From NCBI RefSeq assembly GCF_000341225.1, contig NZ_ANAC01000031.1, positions 1-64,000 on the forward strand: DNA of 64,000 nucleotides, given 5' to 3'. Origin of the DNA: Nocardiopsis alba DSM 43377 (GTDB lineage Bacteria; Actinomycetota; Actinomycetes; Streptosporangiales; Streptosporangiaceae). Below are positions 16,102 through 23,111 of this stretch, piece by piece (the stretch's first letter is position 1; every line of letters starts with the position of its first letter). Under the pieces are notes generated by a model. It was given only the letters and a program-made list of their open reading frames with translations, searched no databases and was not told where the DNA came from. Position numbers and translations under genes: made by a program.

Positions 16102-16815
16102 TTACCCCGCGAACCTCGCCACCCGATCGGTGGCCGCGCGCACCACCAGATCGGCGCAGGCCCCCGTGGACAGCGCCGTGGAGTCGATCACCAGGTGGTA
16201 GTGGGCCGGATCGGCGGCGTCGGCCCGGTAGAAGCGGCGGACGTAGGCGGACCGGGCCCGGTCGTTGTCGTCCAAGAGGCGTTCCGTGGGAGGCCCCTCC
16301 TCCCGGGCACCGACCGAGAGGCCCTCCCCGTTCCCGTCCTCCCACAGCCGTCGGGCCTGGAGCAACCGGGCCTCGCGGTCACCGTCCAGGCGGACGTGCA
16401 GAGCACCCGGGCGCTCGGCCAGGACCACCGCGGCCGCCCGGCCGAGGATCACGCCGCCCGTGCGGGCGACGTCCTGGATGACGCGCTCGGTCTGCTCCAC
16501 GAACTCGTGGTCGTAGAGGAGTCGCCCTTCGGCGTCCGTGGCCCCCACGTACGGGGTGTCGACGCTGCCGAAGGTGACCGTGGGCAGCCGGGCCGCGCCG
16601 GCGAGAAGACGTTCGAAGCCGCCCGCGGAACGGTCGTCGCGCTTGAGCGCCTCGGCGAAGGAACAACCGATCCGCGAGGCCACGACCGTCGGGATCGCCC
16701 GATCGAGGAAGGGGAGCTCCAAGGCGGCCGCCACGGCCGGACCGATCACGCTTCCGCCCGCCCCATAGGTGGCCGAGATCGTGACCACGGGGCCGTTCCC
16801 GTCGTTCGTCACCAT
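16102..16815 (-). CDS. Cytidylate kinase-like protein
   Basis: A 237-residue protein of the cytidylate-kinase-like (AAA_26) family. The N-terminal VVTISATYGAGGSVIGP is the P-loop variant of this group, which lacks the usual GKS/T. Further conserved parts are PFLDRAIP, VILGRAAAVVLAERPGALHVRLDG and a lid segment rich in Arg. Its substrate is not established; the group is distinct from the Cmk that sits with der elsewhere. It stands alone between the malic enzyme gene and the YbbN-like gene, with an AT-rich upstream region (about 16905-16960) as a likely promoter. Confidence 0.82.
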   Translation of the reverse strand: MVTNDGNGPVVTISATYGAGGSVIGPAVAAALELPFLDRAIPTVVASRIGCSFAEALKRDDRSAGGFERLLAGAARLPTVTFGSVDTPYVGATDAEGRLLYDHEFVEQTERVIQDVARTGGVILGRAAAVVLAERPGALHVRLDGDREARLLQARRLWEDGNGEGLSVGAREEGPPTERLLDDNDRARSAYVRRFYRADAADPAHYHLVIDSTALSTGACADLVVRAATDRVARFAG

Positions 16816-17014
16816 GGGACACCTGCCCGATCACCACGCGGACCGCGCCTGCCGCGGGCCGCTGTCGTTGCTCTCCTACCCGGTGAGGCGACCACCACCC
16901 CACCCGTCTTCAAAACAGTAAATACGTGACGATTTATCACTCTTGGGCAGGAAAGACAGCAGATAACCAGCGGGTTTCCATCCACCAACATCTCGGTCGG
17001 CCGCGCGGACGGAT

Positions 17015-17055
17015 CGACCCCTCGGGGTGAGGAAGGCTCTCACCCCGAGGGGTCG
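17015..17055 (-). terminator. Strong hairpin terminator after the YbbN-like gene
   Basis: A 16-bp perfect stem (CGACCCCTCGGGGTGA with its complement) with a 9-nt loop, 25 nt beyond the stop of the minus-strand gene. Confidence 0.8.
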
Positions 17056-17079
17056 TGAACGATCGGACCTACGCTCCCG

Positions 17080-18030
17080 TCAGAACAGAGCCGAGGTCAG
17101 CCTGCGGCGGGCCGCGCCGACCCTCGGGTCGCCCGGGGGAAGGAGGTCGAACAGGGAGAGCAGGTGCTCTCGGACCTTGTTCCGATCATCGTCGGTGGTG
17201 CGCTTGACCGTGGCGATCAGACGGTCGAACGCCGCCTCGTAGTCACCGCCGTACAGGTCGATGTCGGCGACGGTGATCTGGGCGTCCACGTTCGCGGGGT
17301 CCTTCTCCGCCTCCTCACGCACGGCGGGCCCGTCCACGTTCTGAAGACGACCGATCAGCCGGATCTGGGCGATCTGAGCCTTGATCTCGGCGTTCTTCGG
17401 GTCCTCTTCCAGAGCCTTCTCGAAGACGCCGGCCGCGCCCTCGAAGTCCCCTTGGTCCAGGAACTCCCTGGCCCGCGCGGCGATCGGGTCGGCCTGAGGC
17501 TCGGGGACCTGCTCGTCCTCCTCCGGCAGGGCCGAGGGGTCGCCGTCGACCGTGCCGGGGTGGCCGGGGGGCAGCATGCCCTGCTGGGCGAGGGCCCCGA
17601 AGACCTGGGAGAGTCCGTCGCGGAGCTGCTCCTCGGTGGCGGGCCCCTGCATCAGGGGCATGACCTGACCCTGGATGGCGATGATGATGGTCGGGGCTCC
17701 CTGGACACGGAGCGCCTGGACCAGCTGTGGGCTGGCCTCGCTGTCGATCTTGCCCAGGATCCAGTTGCCACCGGAGCTCTTGGAGAGCCGGTCGAGGGCG
17801 GTCTCGACCTGCTTGGACTGCTCGGACCAGCCGGCCAGGACCGCCAGCACGACCGGAGCGGACAGCGATTGCTCCAGGACCTGTTGGAAGTTGGCCTCGT
17901 CGACGTTGACGGCGTAGGGGTTCGTGCGACCGGCCGACTCGTCGGCACGCTGCTTGGCCTCGCGTTCCAAGGCCGCCTTACGCGCCGCGAGGTCGACCGC
18001 ACTGTTCGGTGAAAAGTCCGAAGGCTGCAT
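17080..18030 (-). CDS. YbbN/CnoX-like thioredoxin-fold TPR protein
   Basis: A 316-residue cytoplasmic protein: basic coil (about 15-35), thioredoxin fold (about 40-150) and C-terminal TPR helices (about 185-300). The active-site segment reads W68-S-E-Q-S72, so both cysteines of the CxxC are replaced by serine and no disulfide exchange is possible. Together with the TPR part this matches the chaperone-like YbbN (CnoX) family, which hands unfolding proteins to chaperones. It follows icmA on the same strand, but a hairpin at 18050-18082 separates them. Confidence 0.88.
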   Translation of the reverse strand: MQPSDFSPNSAVDLAARKAALEREAKQRADESAGRTNPYAVNVDEANFQQVLEQSLSAPVVLAVLAGWSEQSKQVETALDRLSKSSGGNWILGKIDSEASPQLVQALRVQGAPTIIIAIQGQVMPLMQGPATEEQLRDGLSQVFGALAQQGMLPPGHPGTVDGDPSALPEEDEQVPEPQADPIAARAREFLDQGDFEGAAGVFEKALEEDPKNAEIKAQIAQIRLIGRLQNVDGPAVREEAEKDPANVDAQITVADIDLYGGDYEAAFDRLIATVKRTTDDDRNKVREHLLSLFDLLPPGDPRVGAARRRLTSALF

Positions 18031-18049
18031 ACCTCTATCCTGCCGTATT

Positions 18050-18082
18050 CCGGGGAGGTACGGAGACCCCGTACCTCCCCGG
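18050..18082 (-). terminator. Hairpin terminator after icmA
   Basis: A 14-bp perfect stem (CCGGGGAGGTACGG with its complement) with a 5-nt loop, located between the icmA stop and the YbbN-like gene. Confidence 0.75.
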
Positions 18083-18093
18083 ACCGACCGGCG

Positions 18094-19824
18094 CTAGAAG
18101 CGGGGATCCTCGGTATAGGTACCGAACTCCTCGCCCATGGTGCCGCAGATCTCGCCCAGGGTGGCCTCGGCGCGGGCCGCGTCCATGATGAGCGGGATGA
18201 GGTTGCCGTCGCCGGCCCGAACCCCTTCGAGGAGGCGGGCGAGGGCGCCGTCGACCGCCTCGCGGTCACGTCCGGCCTTGCGTTCGGCGAGGACGCGCTT
18301 CTGCTCGTGCTCGACCTCGTGGCTGATCTTGAGGATGTCGAGTTCACCGGAGACGGTGTTGGTGTGGCAGTTGACGCCGACGATGCGCTTGTCGCCCTTC
18401 TCCAGGGCCTGCTGGTACTGGAAGGCGGACTCGGCGATCTCGGAGCTGAAGTAGCCGTTGTCGATACCGGCGAGGATGCCGGAGGTCATCGGGCCGATGG
18501 GGTGTTCGACGTCGTCACCGCCGCCCATGTACCGGATGTGTTCGAAGATGCGCTCGGCCTCGGCCTCGATCTCGTCGGTGAGGGCCTCCAGGTACCAGGA
18601 GCCGCCGAGGGGATCGGCGACGTTGACGACCCCGGTCTCCTCCATGAGGACCTGCTGGGTGCGCAGGGCGATCTCGGCGGACTGTTCGGTGGGCAGGGCG
18701 AGCGTCTCGTCGAGGGCGTTGGTGTGCAGAGAGTTGGTGCCGCCCAGGACCGCTGCGAGAGCCTCGACGGCGGTGCGCACCACGTTGTTGTAGGGCTGCT
18801 GGGCCGTGAGGGAGACCCCGGCGGTCTGGGTGTGGAACCGCAGCCACTGGGCCTTCTCGGTCTTCGCTCCGTAGACGTCGCGGATCCAGCGGGCCCAGAT
18901 ACGGCGGGCGGCGCGGAACTTGGCGATCTCCTCGAAGAAGTCGATGTGGGCGTCGAAGAAGAAGGACAGCCCCGGGGCGAACCGGTCGATGTCCAGCCCT
19001 CGGGACAGGCCGAGTTCGACGTAGCCGAACCCGTCGGCCAGCGTGTAGGCCAGTTCCTGGGCGGCGGTGGCCCCGGCCTCGCGGATGTGGTAGCCGGAGA
19101 CGGAGAGCGGCTTGAAGGCGGGGATGTTCTCGGCGCAGTACTCCATCAGGTCGCCGATGAGGCGCAGATGGGGTTCCGGCGGGTACAGCCACTCCTTCTG
19201 AGCGATGTACTCCTTGAAGATGTCGGTCTGGAGCGTGCCGTTGAGGGTGCCGATGTCGACGCCCTGGCGTTCGGCGGCCACCAGGTACATGCAGAAGGCG
19301 GGGATGGCCGGTCCACTGATGGTCATGGAGGTGGTGGTCTCGCCGAGCGGGATCCCGTCGAAGAGCAGGTCCATGTCGGCGACCGAGTCGATCGCCACGC
19401 CACAGTGGCCGACCTCGCCGAGGGCGTGCGGGGAGTCGGAGTCGTGGCCCATGAGGGTGGGCATGTCGAAGGCCACCGAGAGTCCGCCGCCGCCGGAGGC
19501 GAGGATCATCTTGTAACGCTCGTTGGTCTGCTGCGCGTTACCGAAGCCGGCGAACTGGCGGATGGTCCAGGCACGGCCTCGGTAACCGGTGGGGTAGAGC
19601 CCTCGGGTGTAGGGGTACTCACCGGGCCAGCCGATCCGCTCGAAACCGGGCACCTCGGCGCCCGGGCGGGGCCCGTAGACGGGTTCGAGGGTCCGTCCGG
19701 ACAGGGTCGTGAAGTCGGCGTCACGTTTGCGGGCGGAGTCGTAGCGGCGCTGCCAGCGATCGCGGCCGGCCTCGATCTCCTGTGCTCCGCCACCGCCGGT
19801 GGGGTCGCCTGTGGTTGTCGCCAT
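18094..19824 (-). CDS. icmA: Isobutyryl-CoA mutase large subunit
   Basis: An adenosylcobalamin-dependent mutase chain that interconverts isobutyryl-CoA and n-butyryl-CoA, linking valine breakdown with fatty acids. The 576 residues cover the catalytic TIM barrel only; the B12-binding small subunit must come from another locus. Two residues decide the substrate: F91 (RQFAGFG) and Q209 (EYIAQKEW) stand where methylmalonyl-CoA mutase has Tyr89 and Arg207, the pair reported as diagnostic for isobutyryl-CoA mutase. The active-site histidine is in SGYHIREAG. The ATG at 19824 has TACTAT 6 nt upstream. The MarR gene lies immediately upstream, and meaB is 5 kb away. Confidence 0.9.
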   Translation of the reverse strand: MATTTGDPTGGGGAQEIEAGRDRWQRRYDSARKRDADFTTLSGRTLEPVYGPRPGAEVPGFERIGWPGEYPYTRGLYPTGYRGRAWTIRQFAGFGNAQQTNERYKMILASGGGGLSVAFDMPTLMGHDSDSPHALGEVGHCGVAIDSVADMDLLFDGIPLGETTTSMTISGPAIPAFCMYLVAAERQGVDIGTLNGTLQTDIFKEYIAQKEWLYPPEPHLRLIGDLMEYCAENIPAFKPLSVSGYHIREAGATAAQELAYTLADGFGYVELGLSRGLDIDRFAPGLSFFFDAHIDFFEEIAKFRAARRIWARWIRDVYGAKTEKAQWLRFHTQTAGVSLTAQQPYNNVVRTAVEALAAVLGGTNSLHTNALDETLALPTEQSAEIALRTQQVLMEETGVVNVADPLGGSWYLEALTDEIEAEAERIFEHIRYMGGGDDVEHPIGPMTSGILAGIDNGYFSSEIAESAFQYQQALEKGDKRIVGVNCHTNTVSGELDILKISHEVEHEQKRVLAERKAGRDREAVDGALARLLEGVRAGDGNLIPLIMDAARAEATLGEICGTMGEEFGTYTEDPRF

Positions 19825-19830
19825 ACCAAG

Positions 19831-19849
19831 ATAGTAGGACGTCCAACTA
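19831..19849 (-). promoter_or_regulatory. Operator over the icmA promoter
   Basis: TAGTTGGACGTCCTACTA (19832-19849) is an 18-bp palindrome with 8 of 9 paired positions. It overlaps the TACTAT -10 element (19831-19836), which is only 6 nt from the icmA ATG. A protein bound here would block the promoter. The MarR gene 100 bp upstream is the nearest candidate regulator; a TetR-type repressor encoded elsewhere is also possible. Confidence 0.55.
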
Positions 19850-19919
19850 ATGATGTACAGCAGCGCGGGGCGCCGCCCCCGCCGCCGTGACCGCCATGGC
19901 CGGGGACGGTGACGCACCG

Positions 19920-20453
19920 TCAGGACGGACGCGCCCCCTCGGCGACCGGCGCCGGGAAGTCACCGAAGTCCACCCGGAGCCGCACGAACATCTCGTGCAT
20001 GTTCCAGAGCTCCTCGTCGGAGTAGCAGCCCAACCCGAACTCCATGTCGAGCAGGGCCCGGGTGGCCTCCTCGGTGACCCGGCGCCCCGACTCGGTGATC
20101 TCCGCGAGCACACCGCGACCGTCGCTGGGGTTGGGGCGGCGGAGCACCAGCCCCTGCCCCTCCAACCGGTCGATGGTGTTGGTGACGCTGGTCGGATGCA
20201 CCATGAGCCGCTCGCCGATCTTGCCGAGCGGAAGGGCTCCGGAGTTGCTGAAGGTGAGCAGGACCAGCGCCTCGTAGCGGGCGAAGGTCAGACCGAAGGG
20301 CTTGAGCGCGCCGTCCAGTTCCCCGATGAGGATCTGCTGCGCCCTCATGAGGGAGGTGACCGCCGCCATCGCGGGCGAGGCCCCCCATCTCTGGCTCCAG
20401 TTGTCATGAGCGCGTTCGATCGGGTCGAACGGAAGGTTCAAAGGGTTTCCCAC
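19920..20453 (-). CDS. MarR family transcriptional regulator
   Basis: A 177-residue winged-helix regulator. The central DNA-binding part reads LPLGKIGERLMVHPTSVTNTIDRLEGQGLVLRRPNPSDGRG, here summarised by its recognition helix (HPTSVTNTIDRL) and wing (RPNPSDGR). Both flanks are helical for dimerisation. It is longer than average (about 150) because of an N-terminal extension. Its place next to icmA, and the nearby meaB-thiolase-epimerase block, match the Streptomyces location of the MarR protein AbsC, so orthology is possible but not shown. The palindrome at the icmA promoter is a likely target. Confidence 0.88.
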   Translation of the reverse strand: MGNPLNLPFDPIERAHDNWSQRWGASPAMAAVTSLMRAQQILIGELDGALKPFGLTFARYEALVLLTFSNSGALPLGKIGERLMVHPTSVTNTIDRLEGQGLVLRRPNPSDGRGVLAEITESGRRVTEEATRALLDMEFGLGCYSDEELWNMHEMFVRLRVDFGDFPAPVAEGARPS

Positions 20454-20537
20454 GCCGTCACTCTAGGCCTTCCTCCCACCCCCGGAACCCGCCGTTCCGC
20501 CCTACCCCGGACGCTCCCCCTCGTCAACGGCCCGAAC

Positions 20538-20553
20538 GTGGCCACAAGGGGAC
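20538..20553. promoter_or_regulatory. Shared chitinase element A, copy 1
   Basis: GTGGCCACAAGGGGAC, identical to 22886-22901 upstream of chitinase 2, while surrounding sequence differs. It lies about 100 bp upstream of the -35 element. Confidence 0.5.
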
Positions 20554-20570
20554 GCGGCCTCGGAAACGGG

Positions 20571-20590
20571 TGGTCCGGTCCGCCAACTCG
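20571..20590. promoter_or_regulatory. Shared chitinase element B, copy 1
   Basis: TGGTCCGGTCCGCCAACTCG matches the copy at 22919-22938 in 18 of 20 positions. The repeated GGTCC unit recalls the TGGTCC-type direct repeats described in Streptomyces chitinase promoters. Confidence 0.5.
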
Positions 20591-20651
20591 ACAAAGCCGG
20601 TCGCTCCCCGGGTTCCGAGCCGGGAACACGAAGAAAGTCGCCTTGGGCTCA

Positions 20652-20693
20652 TTGACGACCCAAAAACGGATAGTTAAGTTTCCTAATAATTTA
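20652..20693 (+). promoter_or_regulatory. Chitinase 1 promoter and overlapping palindrome
   Basis: TTGACG (20652-20657) and TAAGTT (20675-20680) are 17 nt apart. The -10 is embedded in ATAGTTAAGTTTCCTAA (20670-20686), an imperfect palindrome with an AT-rich flank to 20693. It resembles AGGAAA-N-TTTCCT operators of ROK-family repressors controlling chitosanase/chitin genes in Streptomyces; that link is an inference. Confidence 0.6.
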
Positions 20694-20848
20694 ATGGCCC
20701 ACGTCACAGGCGCGATGATGCACTCTTCCCCCTCCTCCGCGCACGCCCGTGCCCCTCCCCTCCTCCGTCGCCCCGTTCTCTCACGGCCCGGCCCTTCGGC
20801 TCGGCCACCATCCCCCCTTTCTCCCCCACAGCGCAGGAGAACATCGAC

Positions 20849-22804
20849 ATGAGAGCACGACCCCTCCGACGACGGCTCGCGGTCCTGGCGGCCGCCGCCC
20901 TCGCCCTCCCCCTCGCACTGGCACCCACCCCGGCCGCGGCCGAGTCCTCCGACGTCACCGTGACCTACGTCGAGACCAGCCGCTGGGACAACGGTTACGC
21001 CGGACAGCTGACCATCGAGAACGCCTCCGCGGCCGCTCTCGACGACTGGACCGTGGAGTTCACCCTCCCCGCGGGCACCTCCATCACCACCGCCTGGAAC
21101 GCGACCCTGTCCGTCTCCGGCGGCGTCCACACCCTCAGGCCGCCCTCGTGGGGCGCCGTCGTCCCCGCCGGAAGCGGTTACTCGATCGGCTGGAACGGCG
21201 TCCACTCCGGAGGAGAGACGACCCCCGAGAACTGTCTGATCGACGGCTCACCCTGCTCCGGCGGCTCCGGCGAACCCGACGGGGAACCGCCCACCGCACC
21301 CGAGGGCCTGACCGTCACCGGGACCACGGCGACCAGTGTGTCGCTCTCGTGGGGCGAGGCCACCGACGACGTCGCCGTGGCCGGGTACGAGATCCTCTCC
21401 GAGGGCGGGGTGGTCCGCGCCGTCGACGCCGACACCCTCTCCGCCACCGTGGCGGGCCTGAACCCGGAGACCTCCTACTCCTTCACCGTCCGCGCCTATG
21501 ACACCTCCGGCAACCGGGGGCCCGAGAGCGGCGCCGTCCAGGTCACAACGGAGGCGGACGACGGCGGGCCCTCCCTGCCGGCCGAGGACCTGCGGGTCGC
21601 CTACTTCACCCAGTGGGGGATCTACGATCGCGGCTACCTCGTGAACGATCTGGAGACCTCGGGCAGCGCCGAGAAGCTCACCCACATCAACTACGCGTTC
21701 GGCAACGTCAACGCGGGTGGCGAGTGCTTCATGGCCAACCAGGCCGGCCAGGGCGACGCCTGGGCCGACTACGGCCGCTCCTTCACCGCCGCCGAGAGCG
21801 TGGACGGGGTCGCCGACCAGTGGAGTCAGGACCTGCGCGGCAACTTCAACCAGCTCAGGAAGTTGAAGGAGATCCACCCCGACCTGAAGGTCAACCTCTC
21901 CCTCGGCGGCTGGACCTGGTCGGAGCACTTCTCCGACGCGGCGCTCACCCCCGAGTCCCGTGAACGCATGGTCTCCTCCTGCATCGACCTGTACCTGCGC
22001 GGCAACCTGCCGATCTTCGACGGCGCCGGCGGCCCCGGCTCCGCGGCGGGGATCTTCGACGGCATCGACCTGGACTGGGAATGGCCCGGCTCCGAGGGGC
22101 ACGAGCACAACACCGTGCGCCCCGAGGACAAGGAGAACTTCACCGCCCTGGTCCGGGAGTTCCGCGAGCAGCTCGACGCCCTGGAGGCCGAGACCGGGCG
22201 CGGGTTCGAGCTGACCGCCTTCCTGCCGGCCGACCCCGAGAAGATCGACCTGGGCTTCGAGATGGACCGACTCATGCCGGACTTCGACTTCATCACGGTC
22301 CAGGGCTACGACTACCACGGAGCCTGGGAGGACACGACCAACCACCAGTCCAACCTGCTGCCGGACCCGAGGGACACCGGGGCGAACGTCTTCTCCACCG
22401 AGACCACCGTCCAGGCCTACCTCGACCGCGGGGTGGACCCCTCGGACATGGTGCTCGGGCTGCCCTTCTACGGCCGCGGGTGGACCGGCGTCGCGCCCGG
22501 CCCGGAGGGAGACGGCCTCTTCCAGCCCTCGACGGGTCCGGCCCCGGGGAGTTACGAGGACGGCATCGAGGACTGGAAGGTGATCAAGGACCTGCCCGGG
22601 TTCGATCTGTACCGTGACGACGACCTGGGCACCGCCTGGCTCTACGACGGGAACACCCTCTGGACCTACGATGACGAGGTCTCCATGGGTCAGAAGACCA
22701 CGTGGGCCGTGGACAACGGCCTCGGCGGCGTCATGATCTGGTCCATCGACGGCGACGACGCCTCCGGCAGCCTCATCACGGCGGTGGACGCGGCGCTCCG
22801 TTAG
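20849..22804 (+). CDS. Secreted GH18 chitinase with CBM2-like and FnIII domains
   Basis: An exported endochitinase of 651 residues. A twin-basic signal peptide ends near AAA-ES (about 31). A CBM2-type carbohydrate-binding domain (about 33-138) has exposed tryptophans (W46, W67, W101, W115). A fibronectin type III linker domain spans about 147-235 and the GH18 barrel 247-651. The catalytic DGIDLDWEW is at 404-412 with acid E411, and SLGGW (351-355) is the second GH18 signature. An AGGAGA binding site precedes the ATG. It is a paralogue of the next gene, with a barrel that is nearly identical over long stretches. Confidence 0.95.
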   Translation: MRARPLRRRLAVLAAAALALPLALAPTPAAAESSDVTVTYVETSRWDNGYAGQLTIENASAAALDDWTVEFTLPAGTSITTAWNATLSVSGGVHTLRPPSWGAVVPAGSGYSIGWNGVHSGGETTPENCLIDGSPCSGGSGEPDGEPPTAPEGLTVTGTTATSVSLSWGEATDDVAVAGYEILSEGGVVRAVDADTLSATVAGLNPETSYSFTVRAYDTSGNRGPESGAVQVTTEADDGGPSLPAEDLRVAYFTQWGIYDRGYLVNDLETSGSAEKLTHINYAFGNVNAGGECFMANQAGQGDAWADYGRSFTAAESVDGVADQWSQDLRGNFNQLRKLKEIHPDLKVNLSLGGWTWSEHFSDAALTPESRERMVSSCIDLYLRGNLPIFDGAGGPGSAAGIFDGIDLDWEWPGSEGHEHNTVRPEDKENFTALVREFREQLDALEAETGRGFELTAFLPADPEKIDLGFEMDRLMPDFDFITVQGYDYHGAWEDTTNHQSNLLPDPRDTGANVFSTETTVQAYLDRGVDPSDMVLGLPFYGRGWTGVAPGPEGDGLFQPSTGPAPGSYEDGIEDWKVIKDLPGFDLYRDDDLGTAWLYDGNTLWTYDDEVSMGQKTTWAVDNGLGGVMIWSIDGDDASGSLITAVDAALR

Positions 22805-22824
22805 AGCCTTCTCGCACCGTTACG

Positions 22825-22852
22825 GGCCCCGGCCGCACGGCCGGGGCCTTTT
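22825..22852 (+). terminator. Rho-independent terminator after chitinase 1
   Basis: A 10-bp perfect stem (GGCCCCGGCC with its complement), 4-nt loop and a TTTT run, 21 nt after the stop. The two chitinase genes are therefore separately transcribed. Confidence 0.85.
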
Positions 22853-22885
22853 ATCTCCCCCGAAGCGAGGAGTCAATGGGTCGCC

Positions 22886-22901
22886 GTGGCCACAAGGGGA
22901 C
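22886..22901. promoter_or_regulatory. Shared chitinase element A, copy 2
   Basis: GTGGCCACAAGGGGAC, identical to 20538-20553, about 100 bp upstream of the chitinase 2 -35 element. Confidence 0.5.
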
Positions 22902-22918
22902 AATGTCCCCGCGGGCAC

Positions 22919-22938
22919 TGGTCTGGTCCGTCAACTCG
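22919..22938. promoter_or_regulatory. Shared chitinase element B, copy 2
   Basis: TGGTCTGGTCCGTCAACTCG, 18 of 20 positions as in copy 1. Its left part, ACTGGTCT from 22917, matches a DasR half-site, but the other half is not conserved. Confidence 0.5.
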
Positions 22939-22998
22939 AAAGATCCGTCGTCCGCCCGGCGGCCTCGGCCGCTCCCCCAGAAACTTCCTCACGGGGCG

Positions 22999-23041
22999 TT
23001 GACGCCGCCGGTAATTATTAGTTAAGTTTCCTAAAAATTTA
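22999..23041 (+). promoter_or_regulatory. Chitinase 2 promoter and overlapping palindrome
   Basis: TTGACG (22999-23004) and TAAGTT (23023-23028) are 18 nt apart, with the palindrome TTAGTTAAGTTTCCTAA at 23018-23034 covering the -10. A predicted leader of about 75 nt precedes the GTG start. Confidence 0.6.
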
Positions 23042-23111
23042 TCCCCCCACGTCAGTAGGGCCCACCCCCGGGCCCGGCGCCTGACTCCGCCCCCTCCAGG
23101 AGACCCCCGAC

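Larger units (their letters stand above)
20454..20848. other. Regulatory region upstream of chitinase 1
   Basis: About 395 bp without a gene. It holds three sequence blocks that recur upstream of chitinase 2: a GTGGCCACAAGGGGAC element, a TGGTC-repeat element and a TTGACG/TAAGTT promoter covered by a palindrome. The mRNA leader downstream of the promoter would be about 160 nt. Confidence 0.6.
22805..23111. other. Regulatory region between the two chitinase genes
   Basis: Contains the chitinase 1 terminator followed by second copies of elements A, B and the promoter/palindrome. No gene is supported. Confidence 0.6.

Noticed and set aside
18094..19824. Methylmalonyl-CoA mutase large subunit
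   Set aside because: Substrate-contact residues are Phe and Gln rather than Tyr and Arg, which fits isobutyryl-CoA mutase.
22917..22933. DasR-binding (dre) site before chitinase 2
   Set aside because: Only the ACTGGTCT half matches; the second half has 3 of 8 expected bases, and copy 1 lacks even the first half.
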